Shown here: one piece after another, positions 6,633 through 15,274 of the stretch
How positions within the stretch are numbered: position 1 is the first letter of the stretch
Layout of the letters: each line of letters begins with the position of its first letter
From: Shewanellaceae bacterium UBA2521
Lineage (GTDB): Bacteria; Pseudomonadota; Gammaproteobacteria; Enterobacterales; Shewanellaceae
Direction of reading: 5' to 3'
NCBI GenBank assembly: GCA_002341165.1
Contig: DDNL01000041.1
Span: forward strand, 58,970-87,658
DNA: 28,689 nucleotides
Notes under the pieces: model-generated
Databases searched by the model: none
What the model was told of the DNA's origin: nothing
What the model saw: the letters and a program-made list of their open reading frames with translations, nothing else
Position numbers and translations under genes: made by a program

Positions 6633-9600
6633 ATGATGACCACATCAAATAGTAATTTATCAAGTGAAGAACAAGCTCTTATACATCAGTTAAGTGAGAA
6701 CTTCGATATTAAAATTGAAAGAATAGATGTTTCTGGTAAGCATAAAAGGTATTCCAATAAGTCATGGAAAGTTTCATCAGAAAATCTTGATAATGATATC
6801 TTTTTCTCTCGTTTGAGTGATATTAGTGAAGCCATTCAGTATGGTTATAAAAAAAAGAAATCTAAAAATCTTGATGGAGTGATAAGAAAACTAAGAAGGC
6901 TTAATGATTACAACGTAAAAACTTTAAATGCATCAGGAAGGATACCTCCTATTGTGATTGATGGTGGTGATGATATTGCTGTCAGTCTTGAAAATGCAGG
7001 CTTACCGAGGTCACTTTTACATACTGTTCAATCTTTTGGCTTATATCCTGCTTTTATCGGCATCGTACACAAAGGTTGGCTTGGTGCACAAGAAGAGCAC
7101 TTAGACAGCCTTGGTGAGCATCAAGAACTTGAAGAAAGATTCAAAGATTTACAAGCTGAAATTTTAGACACGTTCCATAAAAAGTTGAACGCCTATCCTG
7201 CTTTACATGCTCTAAACAAGCATGAACGTCTTGCAAAAATACGTCATCAAGTGACTTTTCAAACCAAGCTCTTTAGCCAATTAAAACAACTAAATAAAAA
7301 GATCACGGATACGGATGCCAAATTTATAATAAAAGATGTGAATGCTTTAATTGAAGATTTGCAAAATCATCGCTTGCATTTATCTGAAATCATCGAAAAA
7401 CATGATCCCCAAACTCTAGAAGTCCTTGAAAACTTTAATCCTAGATCCCCAGAAAATCAGGAGTTTATCAGTCAAGTCAATGAGCTCGATGGTGCCCATA
7501 GTGAATCGGTTAAAAGTTTTATTGAAAGTCATATTGCAACGAGCTTTACCGAGTCAGGTTTGGGCTCTATGTATTGGGGTATGTTTGCATTTGAAACGCG
7601 TGCCATGTTGGAGCTCGGAAAAGATCTAACAGGATCGATGTCGCCCAGTTTAGTCAGTGATGTTGGTGCAAGCGATGCTTTGAATGCAAGCGATGCTTTG
7701 AGTGCAAGCGATGCTATTGGCGCAGTGGGCGATCACCTGAATTTGATAGGTCAATCCCAAATGGTGGTTGCAGGTATAGCTAAAACAGGTATTGGTATTC
7801 ATGAAGTGCGTTCGCTTAATGACTGGATTCAAGTCATCCAAAAAAGTGATGTAGGTGAAGGCAGCACTTCTTTAACCGAACTAAAGCAGATCATCAAACA
7901 GTTCACGAAAGACCAACGTAATCGTGCAGCTCAAGATCTTATCGGTAATATGACCTTAACCCTTGGTCAGTTGGGTATGATTTTAGGCGGTCCTTATGGA
8001 TTGACCATCAATGCTGTACTCTTTGGAGGTGTGGGAGCAACCCTTACAGGAGTCGGCATTACCCAAGCCGTTGCACAATATGCGAACCGCCAATTTGATA
8101 TTTCTGAAGTCTCGTCTGAAGAAATAGACGAGATTTTAGCTAGAGAAATGAGACCTGATGAATCGATTGAGGATGTTATCTTATTTCGTTTGCAAAAATT
8201 TTACGAATTGGCTCAACAAAGAGCTCCTGTACGTGTTTGGCAAAAATTGTATAAGCAAGCCCGAGAACACCCAAATTTATCTTTGCAAAAATTGGTTCGT
8301 AAGGTTGAGAAAAGCTTAAGTGTAGAAAATGGTGACTATCACAATCTATATCGCGAGGCTTTAAGCCATATCGATACGAATGATTCAAGCATGCAGGCTG
8401 CTCTTGAACTCCTTAAATCAAAATCTTATAAAGATGAATTACGCTTTGACCTCCATGTCTGTGAGCATTTAGCAGCCTTAAAAAAGGGAGAAGTTAACTC
8501 TTATCAATATGATGCTTCACGTACTCTTTCTACAGGAGACATGATAGAGCGGATGCTTTCGCATGCAGAAACTTTAGGGTTTTACCCAGATATTGAGCGT
8601 CGCATCGTTAAAAATTTTCTGAGCCAGAAAAACACTTATAAAAAAGATTATGATATAGATATTTCGAAGTATCTTAACACCATAGATATTGTGAAAAAAA
8701 AGACGGATATAAAGTTACCCAATCTTTTGGGACCCGCAGAAAACACATTTCGTCTGGCTGAGAAGGCTATCAATCGTACCTTAAAGCGAGATGGCAAAAT
8801 TCCTTTAATGTTTAAATTGAAACGAGGCTCCAAATCATCAACCATTTATCTTTTGAAAAAAGAAGCCTTATTAGAAGCTTTGCAAGATGAAAGTACAAGG
8901 TTGACCGATCACAAAAAGCCGAAGAACTTACCTTTGACTAATCTCTTTTTAACTACAGACAAGAAGTTGAACGCAATAGGTAAGGATCACAGAAGCATTT
9001 TTTGGCAAGCTTTGGACGGTTTAGGTCAAAAACAAATTCGTTCTGAAGTGCTTCATCCCATCATGAACAAAGGTAAAGAGCAGCTTGAGCATAGGGCATT
9101 GATGGATTTAGCTATTCAAAATGAAAAGCAAGAGAAAACGAGATTATCTCTCAGTACGCATGATTTAGAAATGGCGTTTATCGGAACCGAAATTTATAGC
9201 GGAGGAGATAACCAATTTGTAAGAAATCAACGTCACTTATCAAGCATTCGGGTACATCCTAAATATGAACATCCTGATACAAAGAAAATCCAAAATTTCA
9301 AACAGCATATAGAACAAATCATCTCGGATGAAGAAAGAGTGAGAGAGGTGAAAGATCAAAAAAGCTTTCTCTCTTACATTAAAAATCAAAAAAGTAAAAC
9401 TTTAGTACAAGCTCAAGGCTACCATATTCACTTTGGTGATCAAACCTTAGCTATCGTGCAAGAAGGGAAACGATTCACTATTTATGACGCGAACCTCGCA
9501 ACAACTGAAACTCGAGAAGGTTACACAAGTCTTCAAGTTTTTTTGAAAAACAAAAAAATACCTCAATCAGGTATCGAGTTAGATCTTGTGACGTTTGCTC

Positions 9601-12600
9601 CAAAGCAAAAGGGAATATTGAAGAAGCTTTCTTCGAAAGTTTATGTCTCGATGCATAAGCTACAAAGAGCCGATAAAAAGCATGGTTCGATTCAGGTAGA
9701 TGATGTACATTTTAGTCGTGTTGAGTTGTTTGAGCTGGGATTATCTCGAAAAAATAGTGACGTCTTAACAAGCTTGTCTGTTGAGGAATTAAAAAAACTC
9801 AAAGGACAACTTGATTCAAATGAATATGTCTGGAATGCCGAAAAAACAAATCACTATTTACGTTCTCTCGGTGAAGATAAAGCGCGTCAAAAAATGAAGC
9901 AGATTGCAAAACTTAAGTCTCTCAAATGGCTAAGTGGTTTGGGTGATCAGGACTTAGTCAAGGAGTTATATCTAAAACTAGATAGAGCGGATCAATCTAG
10001 AAAAGTTTATAACGAAATAGCCAACCCCGCAGACTTTCAAAAGGGTAAAATTGCAAAGGTAGGTGCTACATTAAGCCGTACTAATATGGCTTATGGCGCT
10101 GCAACTATACCTGGTTCATTCTATATTGTGGATCAGCTCCGTAAACAAGGCGAAACACCAGAAGCCGTCTTGCAGGGAACGGCTGTTTCTGTTGAAATTG
10201 GAGATATGGCTCTAGATATCATCGCGCATCATAAGAAAACACAAATGTTCCACAGCAATTGGGCGAAAGCAGCTTCGACGGGAAGTGCTGTTTTTAGTCT
10301 AGGAGGTGGTATCCTTCAAGCTGGATTCGCTGGCCGTGAGTTCTATTTGGCGAGTAAAACAAAAGGAGATGACAAGGTCGATCATCTTGTTGCGGGCTCT
10401 CTGGCGACTGTGGGAGGACTTGTAGCTTTGGCAACAGGTGTATTAACGATCATGACTCCTGCCGCAGGCCCTGTTGGTGTAGCGATAGGTTTAGCACTTG
10501 GTGTGGCGCAGGGCATTTATACTTCTGTGCGTGAGACCGAGAAACTCCGAGAACAAGGATTAGAAGGTATTGATGTGTGGTATGCAGGTATCTCTTCCTT
10601 CTTCGGTTTTGGTGTACCTAAAAAAATACAAGAACGTACAGAATACTTTGGTGAAATGAAGCAGAAAATAGCTAAGTTTTCACATATGAAAGTAGATAGA
10701 TTGATTGTAAGTGACTTAGATATGATCAAAGAAGGTAATCACATTAAGCGTCAACCTTGCAATGATTATTATAATTTAGACAAAGGAAACAAGAAAAGCT
10801 TTGAAGCACATCTAGATAAAAATATTGATAGAAGTCATGATTTACATAAAAAATATACTGAAAAGCGGGCTGAAAAATATGATATAGAAGAAGCTCGTGT
10901 GCTGAGTGCTAAAACGACTTATGAAGATGGAGCTAATTTAATTGTGCTGGGCGACGGCTATGATCGCGCACAAGGCGATTTAGACCGAAGCAATATATTT
11001 ATAATCGATGGCTGGGGTCATAAACACTTTACAGGAGGTAATAAAGCTGATGTTTTTGAAGTGATCTCTTGGGAAAAAGCCAGTGTTAAGTATGAGGGTG
11101 AGCAGGTTAAAGATGCTTTGCTTGATGGCGGTTTAGGTATAGATTCCCTCAGTTTTAGAAACTATCGTAATCAGGATCAAAAAGACGAGTATGGTGTTTT
11201 TGTTAACCTTGCCCAAGGTTTTGCGAAGACAAAACATATCGACAAAGTTGAGATTCGTAATATTGAGCATGCCACAGGTTCATCTTATAAAGATGAAATT
11301 GTCGGCAGCCATGATGAGAATGTGCTCTATGGTTTTGAAGGGAATGATACTTTATGGGGATTTAGAGGAGATGATATACTGATTGGTGGTGAAGGTTCTG
11401 ATCATTTAATAGGTGGCCAAGGCGCAGATCTGTATGTTCTAAACGCAGCTGATCTACAGAATAGAGTAGATTGCGATAAGATTAAAAATAGCGTAAAAGA
11501 TCAAAAATCAGGTCAGTCCGATCTATTGAAAGAACAAGACAGTATCCTAACAGATATCAAAACATTGAGCCTGCGAAAAATTCAATCTCAAGACCAACAG
11601 GGAGTGGATAAAATGGCTCTTGAAGTCGATACATCTTGGATTGAGTGCAAGCGTTTAATAAATGCTCTATACGATATAGCTAAATCTAAGAAACGTGCTC
11701 AAGAGAAGCGGGCGTTGATTGAAGATGAATTTCAAAAGTTTAGCTCTTGGTTAAAGGAAGGAAAAAAAGACCTGACTTCCGATCAAGTAAAAAAAATATT
11801 GAAACGCTTAAGCTTGGCACAGACTATAAAGTCTAGAAATGAGACTAAGTCGGAGCATAATCTGTCTCGCTTTAATAATCATCTCCATGATTTTCATAAA
11901 GAGATTTATAAAAAGTTTAGAAAAACGAGTCAAAAAAGTAGTATTGCTCATATTGATGCTGATTTTAATCGACAAGGCCAAGCAAATATCAATATCTTAG
12001 ATTATACGGGAAATCGTTACCTGATAAGCAAAACCGCTGATAGTTATGCTATATCGGATCTCGTGCTTTCTCGGAATGCAGAGCAAGGAGCGGTTGCTTC
12101 TCTCAAGAAGCGTGAAATTACCTTTAAAATCGATGCAAACAGCGATAAATCAGTTGCTATTGGTATAGCAAGTGAACAAGTCAAGAATATTTGGGGAACT
12201 GAGCATAATGATACCATCACGGGTGATGATGCTAACAATGTACTGGTTGGTATGGGAGGCTCAGATATGTTAATGGGAGAAGCTGGAGATGATATACTTG
12301 TTGCTATAAGTGGCAAAGACAAGCTTCGAGGTGGAGAAGGTGAGGACACTTATGTTATGCATGATGCCGAGCAAACTAGTGAAGTTACACTGATACTAGA
12401 ATATCCCTCTAAAAGAGATGGTATATCGAAAATAGAGCGTGACACACTTTCATTCACGGACGGATTTCAAGACTTAGCGCTAGATCGAGATAATGGAGTC
12501 CATTTTACATATAGAAATAAGAATATTTATGTAGAACACCCTAGTCTATTCAAAGATGATCAACTTCTTGTATCAGTGCACAATGATGCAGACAAATACT

Positions 12601-13283
12601 CTGGATCGGCTTTGATGAAAATTGACGATCGTCATTTGCTGCTTGAGAGTCTTGATCTTTCAGTCAGCCAAGATTCTATATCTGTATCTGAGAATAAGAA
12701 AACAGTTATCATAAATGAAAAAATTTCTAAACAGGAATACTCAAAGTTCACTGTAGATTTCAATAAAAAATTCTATAGAAATGAAAATAATACCTATCAA
12801 TTAGCAGATTATTTAAAGCATGAAGACAAGGATATCATCCAAGTGAAACTTGGATTGAATGATGATACGTTCATTGCAGGAACCGTTAAAACTCATGTTG
12901 AAGGAGGACGGGGATCGGATACATACTGCATTGGCTCACAGGCTAGTAGCACAACGATTACGAACTATGACCGTGCAAAAAGTCAAGATACTTTAGATTG
13001 GATGCATGTAAAAGCTTCAAAGATCAATTTAAAGAAGGAAAATAACTCATTATACATGATGGCTCATGGTCAAGATGACACCGTTCAGAGAGTGACACTT
13101 CAGGATTACTTTAAAGGTGAAGAGCATCAACATATTACTCTGAAGACGCAAGACACATCAATGGATTTAGATGCGTTAATTCATAGTATGTCGAGCGCTT
13201 TCCCTGACGATGCAACGTCTACTGATTGGACAAATCTATTTTCTCAGAACAAGAAGGTAGAGATGACTTTCTCGCATGTATAA
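6633..13283 (+). CDS. Giant RTX-type secreted protein with pore-like hydrophobic region
   Basis: Residues are numbered from the upstream GTG at 6597. I prefer the tandem ATGs at 6633/6636, which follow AAGAGAAG; the GTG has no SD. From N to C: a charged, mostly helical region (1-340); a triple ASDAL repeat (358-375); a hydrophobic Gly-rich segment (about 452-492); a helical region; a stretch resembling the His/Asp half of YopT-like C58 peptidases (HIHFGDQTLAIV...FTIYDANLA, 943-968) but with no Cys between 623 and 1387; long hydrophobic Gly/Ala segments (about 1155-1311) like the pore domain of large clostridial-type toxins; RTX nonapeptides at 1570-1615 (GFEGNDTLWGFRGDD, GGEGSDHL); a charged helical insert (1622-1790); RTX at 1867-1921; a degenerate third cluster (2083-2113). 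The tail MDLDALIHSMSSAF resembles the LI-x-AM element of type-I-secreted proteins. Toxin or adhesin activity is inferred. No hlyB/hlyD/hlyC-like gene is nearby. Confidence 0.85.
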   Translation: MMTTSNSNLSSEEQALIHQLSENFDIKIERIDVSGKHKRYSNKSWKVSSENLDNDIFFSRLSDISEAIQYGYKKKKSKNLDGVIRKLRRLNDYNVKTLNASGRIPPIVIDGGDDIAVSLENAGLPRSLLHTVQSFGLYPAFIGIVHKGWLGAQEEHLDSLGEHQELEERFKDLQAEILDTFHKKLNAYPALHALNKHERLAKIRHQVTFQTKLFSQLKQLNKKITDTDAKFIIKDVNALIEDLQNHRLHLSEIIEKHDPQTLEVLENFNPRSPENQEFISQVNELDGAHSESVKSFIESHIATSFTESGLGSMYWGMFAFETRAMLELGKDLTGSMSPSLVSDVGASDALNASDALSASDAIGAVGDHLNLIGQSQMVVAGIAKTGIGIHEVRSLNDWIQVIQKSDVGEGSTSLTELKQIIKQFTKDQRNRAAQDLIGNMTLTLGQLGMILGGPYGLTINAVLFGGVGATLTGVGITQAVAQYANRQFDISEVSSEEIDEILAREMRPDESIEDVILFRLQKFYELAQQRAPVRVWQKLYKQAREHPNLSLQKLVRKVEKSLSVENGDYHNLYREALSHIDTNDSSMQAALELLKSKSYKDELRFDLHVCEHLAALKKGEVNSYQYDASRTLSTGDMIERMLSHAETLGFYPDIERRIVKNFLSQKNTYKKDYDIDISKYLNTIDIVKKKTDIKLPNLLGPAENTFRLAEKAINRTLKRDGKIPLMFKLKRGSKSSTIYLLKKEALLEALQDESTRLTDHKKPKNLPLTNLFLTTDKKLNAIGKDHRSIFWQALDGLGQKQIRSEVLHPIMNKGKEQLEHRALMDLAIQNEKQEKTRLSLSTHDLEMAFIGTEIYSGGDNQFVRNQRHLSSIRVHPKYEHPDTKKIQNFKQHIEQIISDEERVREVKDQKSFLSYIKNQKSKTLVQAQGYHIHFGDQTLAIVQEGKRFTIYDANLATTETREGYTSLQVFLKNKKIPQSGIELDLVTFAPKQKGILKKLSSKVYVSMHKLQRADKKHGSIQVDDVHFSRVELFELGLSRKNSDVLTSLSVEELKKLKGQLDSNEYVWNAEKTNHYLRSLGEDKARQKMKQIAKLKSLKWLSGLGDQDLVKELYLKLDRADQSRKVYNEIANPADFQKGKIAKVGATLSRTNMAYGAATIPGSFYIVDQLRKQGETPEAVLQGTAVSVEIGDMALDIIAHHKKTQMFHSNWAKAASTGSAVFSLGGGILQAGFAGREFYLASKTKGDDKVDHLVAGSLATVGGLVALATGVLTIMTPAAGPVGVAIGLALGVAQGIYTSVRETEKLREQGLEGIDVWYAGISSFFGFGVPKKIQERTEYFGEMKQKIAKFSHMKVDRLIVSDLDMIKEGNHIKRQPCNDYYNLDKGNKKSFEAHLDKNIDRSHDLHKKYTEKRAEKYDIEEARVLSAKTTYEDGANLIVLGDGYDRAQGDLDRSNIFIIDGWGHKHFTGGNKADVFEVISWEKASVKYEGEQVKDALLDGGLGIDSLSFRNYRNQDQKDEYGVFVNLAQGFAKTKHIDKVEIRNIEHATGSSYKDEIVGSHDENVLYGFEGNDTLWGFRGDDILIGGEGSDHLIGGQGADLYVLNAADLQNRVDCDKIKNSVKDQKSGQSDLLKEQDSILTDIKTLSLRKIQSQDQQGVDKMALEVDTSWIECKRLINALYDIAKSKKRAQEKRALIEDEFQKFSSWLKEGKKDLTSDQVKKILKRLSLAQTIKSRNETKSEHNLSRFNNHLHDFHKEIYKKFRKTSQKSSIAHIDADFNRQGQANINILDYTGNRYLISKTADSYAISDLVLSRNAEQGAVASLKKREITFKIDANSDKSVAIGIASEQVKNIWGTEHNDTITGDDANNVLVGMGGSDMLMGEAGDDILVAISGKDKLRGGEGEDTYVMHDAEQTSEVTLILEYPSKRDGISKIERDTLSFTDGFQDLALDRDNGVHFTYRNKNIYVEHPSLFKDDQLLVSVHNDADKYSGSALMKIDDRHLLLESLDLSVSQDSISVSENKKTVIINEKISKQEYSKFTVDFNKKFYRNENNTYQLADYLKHEDKDIIQVKLGLNDDTFIAGTVKTHVEGGRGSDTYCIGSQASSTTITNYDRAKSQDTLDWMHVKASKINLKKENNSLYMMAHGQDDTVQRVTLQDYFKGEEHQHITLKTQDTSMDLDALIHSMSSAFPDDATSTDWTNLFSQNKKVEMTFSHV
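7668..7721 (+). repeat. Three tandem 18-bp repeats inside the RTX gene
   Basis: gcaagcgatgctttgaat (7668-7685), the same with agt (7686-7703), and gcaagcgatgctattggc (7704-7721), encoding ASDALN-ASDALS-ASDAIG. In-frame 18-bp units can expand or contract by slippage without breaking the frame. Confidence 0.85.
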
Positions 13284-13320
13284 TAGATAACAAGCACCTT
13301 AGATTGAATCTCAATGATAG

Positions 13321-13356
13321 AAAAGTGAACTGATCAACGATCAGTTCGCTTTTATC
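13321..13356 (+). terminator. Intrinsic terminator of the RTX gene
   Basis: AGTGAACTGATC (13324-13335), loop AAC, GATCAGTTCGCT (13339-13350): a 12-bp stem with one G-U pair, extended by flanking A and T runs, with TTTTAT after it. It starts 38 bp past the stop codon. Confidence 0.88.
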
Positions 13357-13430
13357 TTGTAATGTTCAAGTGAGTTGGTGGTTGAGACTTTGCGTCATCT
13401 GTATTGTTGATGGCTTAGCAATCAGATAAA

Positions 13431-13470
13431 AAACAGGAGGAATACACATATGTGGTATATCCTCCTGTTT
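13431..13470. terminator. Long hairpin, probable terminator for the minus-strand gene
   Basis: AAACAGGAGGA (13431-13441) pairs with TCCTCCTGTTT (13460-13470). The apex (ATAC...GTAT and a CACATATGTG palindrome) lengthens the stem to about 18 bp with a small bulge. On the minus strand it is followed by a U-rich run (complement of GATAAAAAA), so it suits the gene ending at 13530. It may also act as backup for the RTX transcript. Confidence 0.75.
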
Positions 13471-13529
13471 CTATTTCAGGATCAACATCTCATATTTTCA
13501 AACATGTTAGAGAATATATCGATGAAAGA

Positions 13530-13811
13530 TTATCGAGTCGCTTCATTTTTATCATATTCCTCTCTAACAAGACTAACTAAGCCGCTTAAACTATCATAGA
13601 ATTCAGTATTATATTCAGGAGAGTTATAGATGACTTTGTCTGCTGTTTGTACGGGACTGAGACGACTCACACCAAAACTTTTTCTAGGCTCATTCATATT
13701 TAATTTATTATGATTTGCAAGTACAACTCTTATATTATGACTAGGTAGCTTGGGTAGGAGCTCTTCACCATGAAACACTTTACCATATGGATTTTTTGTA
13801 TGTACTCTCAT
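13530..13811 (-). CDS. Small hypothetical protein next to the RTX gene
   Basis: Not recognised. It has 93 residues, is polar, and has no signal peptide, membrane segment or cysteine. Composition is ordinary (IRVVLANHN in the middle, a Glu/Asp-rich helix-like end SLSGLVSLVREEYDKNEATR). No good SD precedes the ATG. In its favour are the isolated position with no overlapping gene, and a strong hairpin terminator oriented for it 60 bp downstream. It faces the RTX gene tail to tail. It could be a genuine small cytoplasmic protein or a remnant of a longer gene. I see no evidence for an immunity function. Confidence 0.5.
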   Translation of the reverse strand: MRVHTKNPYGKVFHGEELLPKLPSHNIRVVLANHNKLNMNEPRKSFGVSRLSPVQTADKVIYNSPEYNTEFYDSLSGLVSLVREEYDKNEATR

Positions 13812-14233
13812 TGCTAGACAATACAGATAAATGTGCTAGAGCCATGATGAGGAAGGGTTTTATCCAAGAAACGAGATATTGATTACGTATAATATACACA
13901 GGAATCAATGAATCTCACATTAATATTATTTTATAAGCTAAGCAGGATATAATGCATCTGTTTATTTTTTCTCTTTTGTTCGTACATGAAAGCTGAAATT
14001 TGAATTGGAATAAAAGTTTTTAGCTTAAGTTATTGTTTTTAATAATAATTAAAAAAACAGAGTAAGGTTGTTGATGGGTGATCTTATTTATATAGGTGGA
14101 TGAGGCTATACAATTTGAGGATAGAAGGAGCTGCTTTAAGAGGGAATAGGTTGATTTTTCTTACCCTTTTGCTTCGAGTATAACAAAATCTGTTATCATT
14201 AATTTCATGTTGTTCTCATATTAGGAGTTTCCT
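13812..14233. other. 422-bp intergenic region, divergent between the small gene and tqsA
   Basis: No gene seen. It is AT-rich, with several T/A runs. It contains an inverted repeat ATTGATT (13878-13884) and AATCAAT (13903-13909), separated by 18 bp that include TATAAT. Near the right end, AGGAG (14223-14227) is the ribosome site of tqsA. No convincing -35/-10 pair could be fixed. Confidence 0.5.
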
Positions 14234-15274
14234 ATGGCTAAAGTAGATTCTTTTGTAGCTTTACGTTCGTTTGTTCTCATTGCAAGCTTGGTCATTATCT
14301 TTGCTGGTATTCGTGCAGCTAGTCCCATTGTTGAACCTTTTATTTTATCTGTGTTTATCGCGATCATGTGTAATCCTATTATTCAGTTCTTAGGGCGTTA
14401 TCGCGTACCCAAAGTGATCTCTATTATCCTCATCATGGTGGGCATTATGTATGTGGGCATTTGGGTAAGTAGTTTATTTGCAAGCTCTGCTCAAGAGTTT
14501 TCACAAAAGTTTCCTCTGTATCGCGCTCAATTGCTTAAAGATGTGCAGTGGGTTGTGTTACGTCTACAGCATCACGGTGTTGAGGTATCGAACGAGCAGC
14601 TGATGAGTTATTTGGATCCGAATCGAGCTATGTCCTTAATCAGTGATTTACTGTCGGGTTTGGGTAATGTCATGACCAATCTTTTTTTGATCCTTTTAAC
14701 CGTTGTGTTTATGTTGTTTGAAGCCTCGACCATTTCTCATAAAATGCACTATGCGATGGATGATCCTAAAATGCGCATGAGGCAGATGGACGACTTCTTG
14801 ATTGCTATTAATAGATACGTAGCCATCAAAACTATTGTCAGTTTAACAACAGGTGTATTGATAGGCATTGGTGTGTTGATTATCGGTATTGATTATCCTT
14901 TGCTGTGGGCCGTTCTTGCTTTTCTTTTGAATTATATTCCTAATGTAGGCTCTATCTTTGCCGCGCTACCTACTTCACTGTTAGCATTGGTGCAGTTTGG
15001 TATACCTGGCTTTATTGCAACCGTTTTACTCTATTTTGGTGTCAATATTACGATGGGAAGTATGATTGAACCGCGATTTATGGGTAAAGGATTAGGTCTG
15101 TCAACATTAGTTGTATTTTTATCTTTAATTTTTTGGGGCTGGATGCTTGGTGCAGTGGGGATGTTACTTTCAGTACCTTTAACTATGTTTATTAAAATTG
15201 CACTTGATTACTCTCAGAGTGGTAAGTCATTCGCAATTATTTTGTCTGGTACCGATGAGCTTGAAAAAAGCTAG
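14234..15274 (+). CDS. tqsA: AI-2E family membrane transporter (TqsA-like)
   Basis: Inner-membrane permease of the AI-2E (PerM/TqsA) family, 346 residues against 344 in E. coli TqsA, implicated there in autoinducer-2 export. Hydrophobic helices cover both ends, with a soluble amphipathic stretch in the middle (about residues 80-140). The resemblance to E. coli TqsA is specific: YLDPNRAMSLISDLL matches its YIDPNAAMTLLTNLL, followed by LNYIPNVGSIFAALP and PRFMGKGLGLSTLVVFLSL, then FWGWMLGAVGMLLSVPLT. A good AGGAG lies 6 bases before the ATG. The stop overlaps the stop of the convergent lipoprotein gene by 4 bp. The substrate is not proven by sequence. Confidence 0.9.
   Translation: MAKVDSFVALRSFVLIASLVIIFAGIRAASPIVEPFILSVFIAIMCNPIIQFLGRYRVPKVISIILIMVGIMYVGIWVSSLFASSAQEFSQKFPLYRAQLLKDVQWVVLRLQHHGVEVSNEQLMSYLDPNRAMSLISDLLSGLGNVMTNLFLILLTVVFMLFEASTISHKMHYAMDDPKMRMRQMDDFLIAINRYVAIKTIVSLTTGVLIGIGVLIIGIDYPLLWAVLAFLLNYIPNVGSIFAALPTSLLALVQFGIPGFIATVLLYFGVNITMGSMIEPRFMGKGLGLSTLVVFLSLIFWGWMLGAVGMLLSVPLTMFIKIALDYSQSGKSFAIILSGTDELEKS

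Noticed and set aside
8451..8470. Cys622 as the nucleophile of the C58-like domain
   Set aside because: About 320 residues before the His, far more than in C58 peptidases, and without the expected Gly-x-Cys setting.
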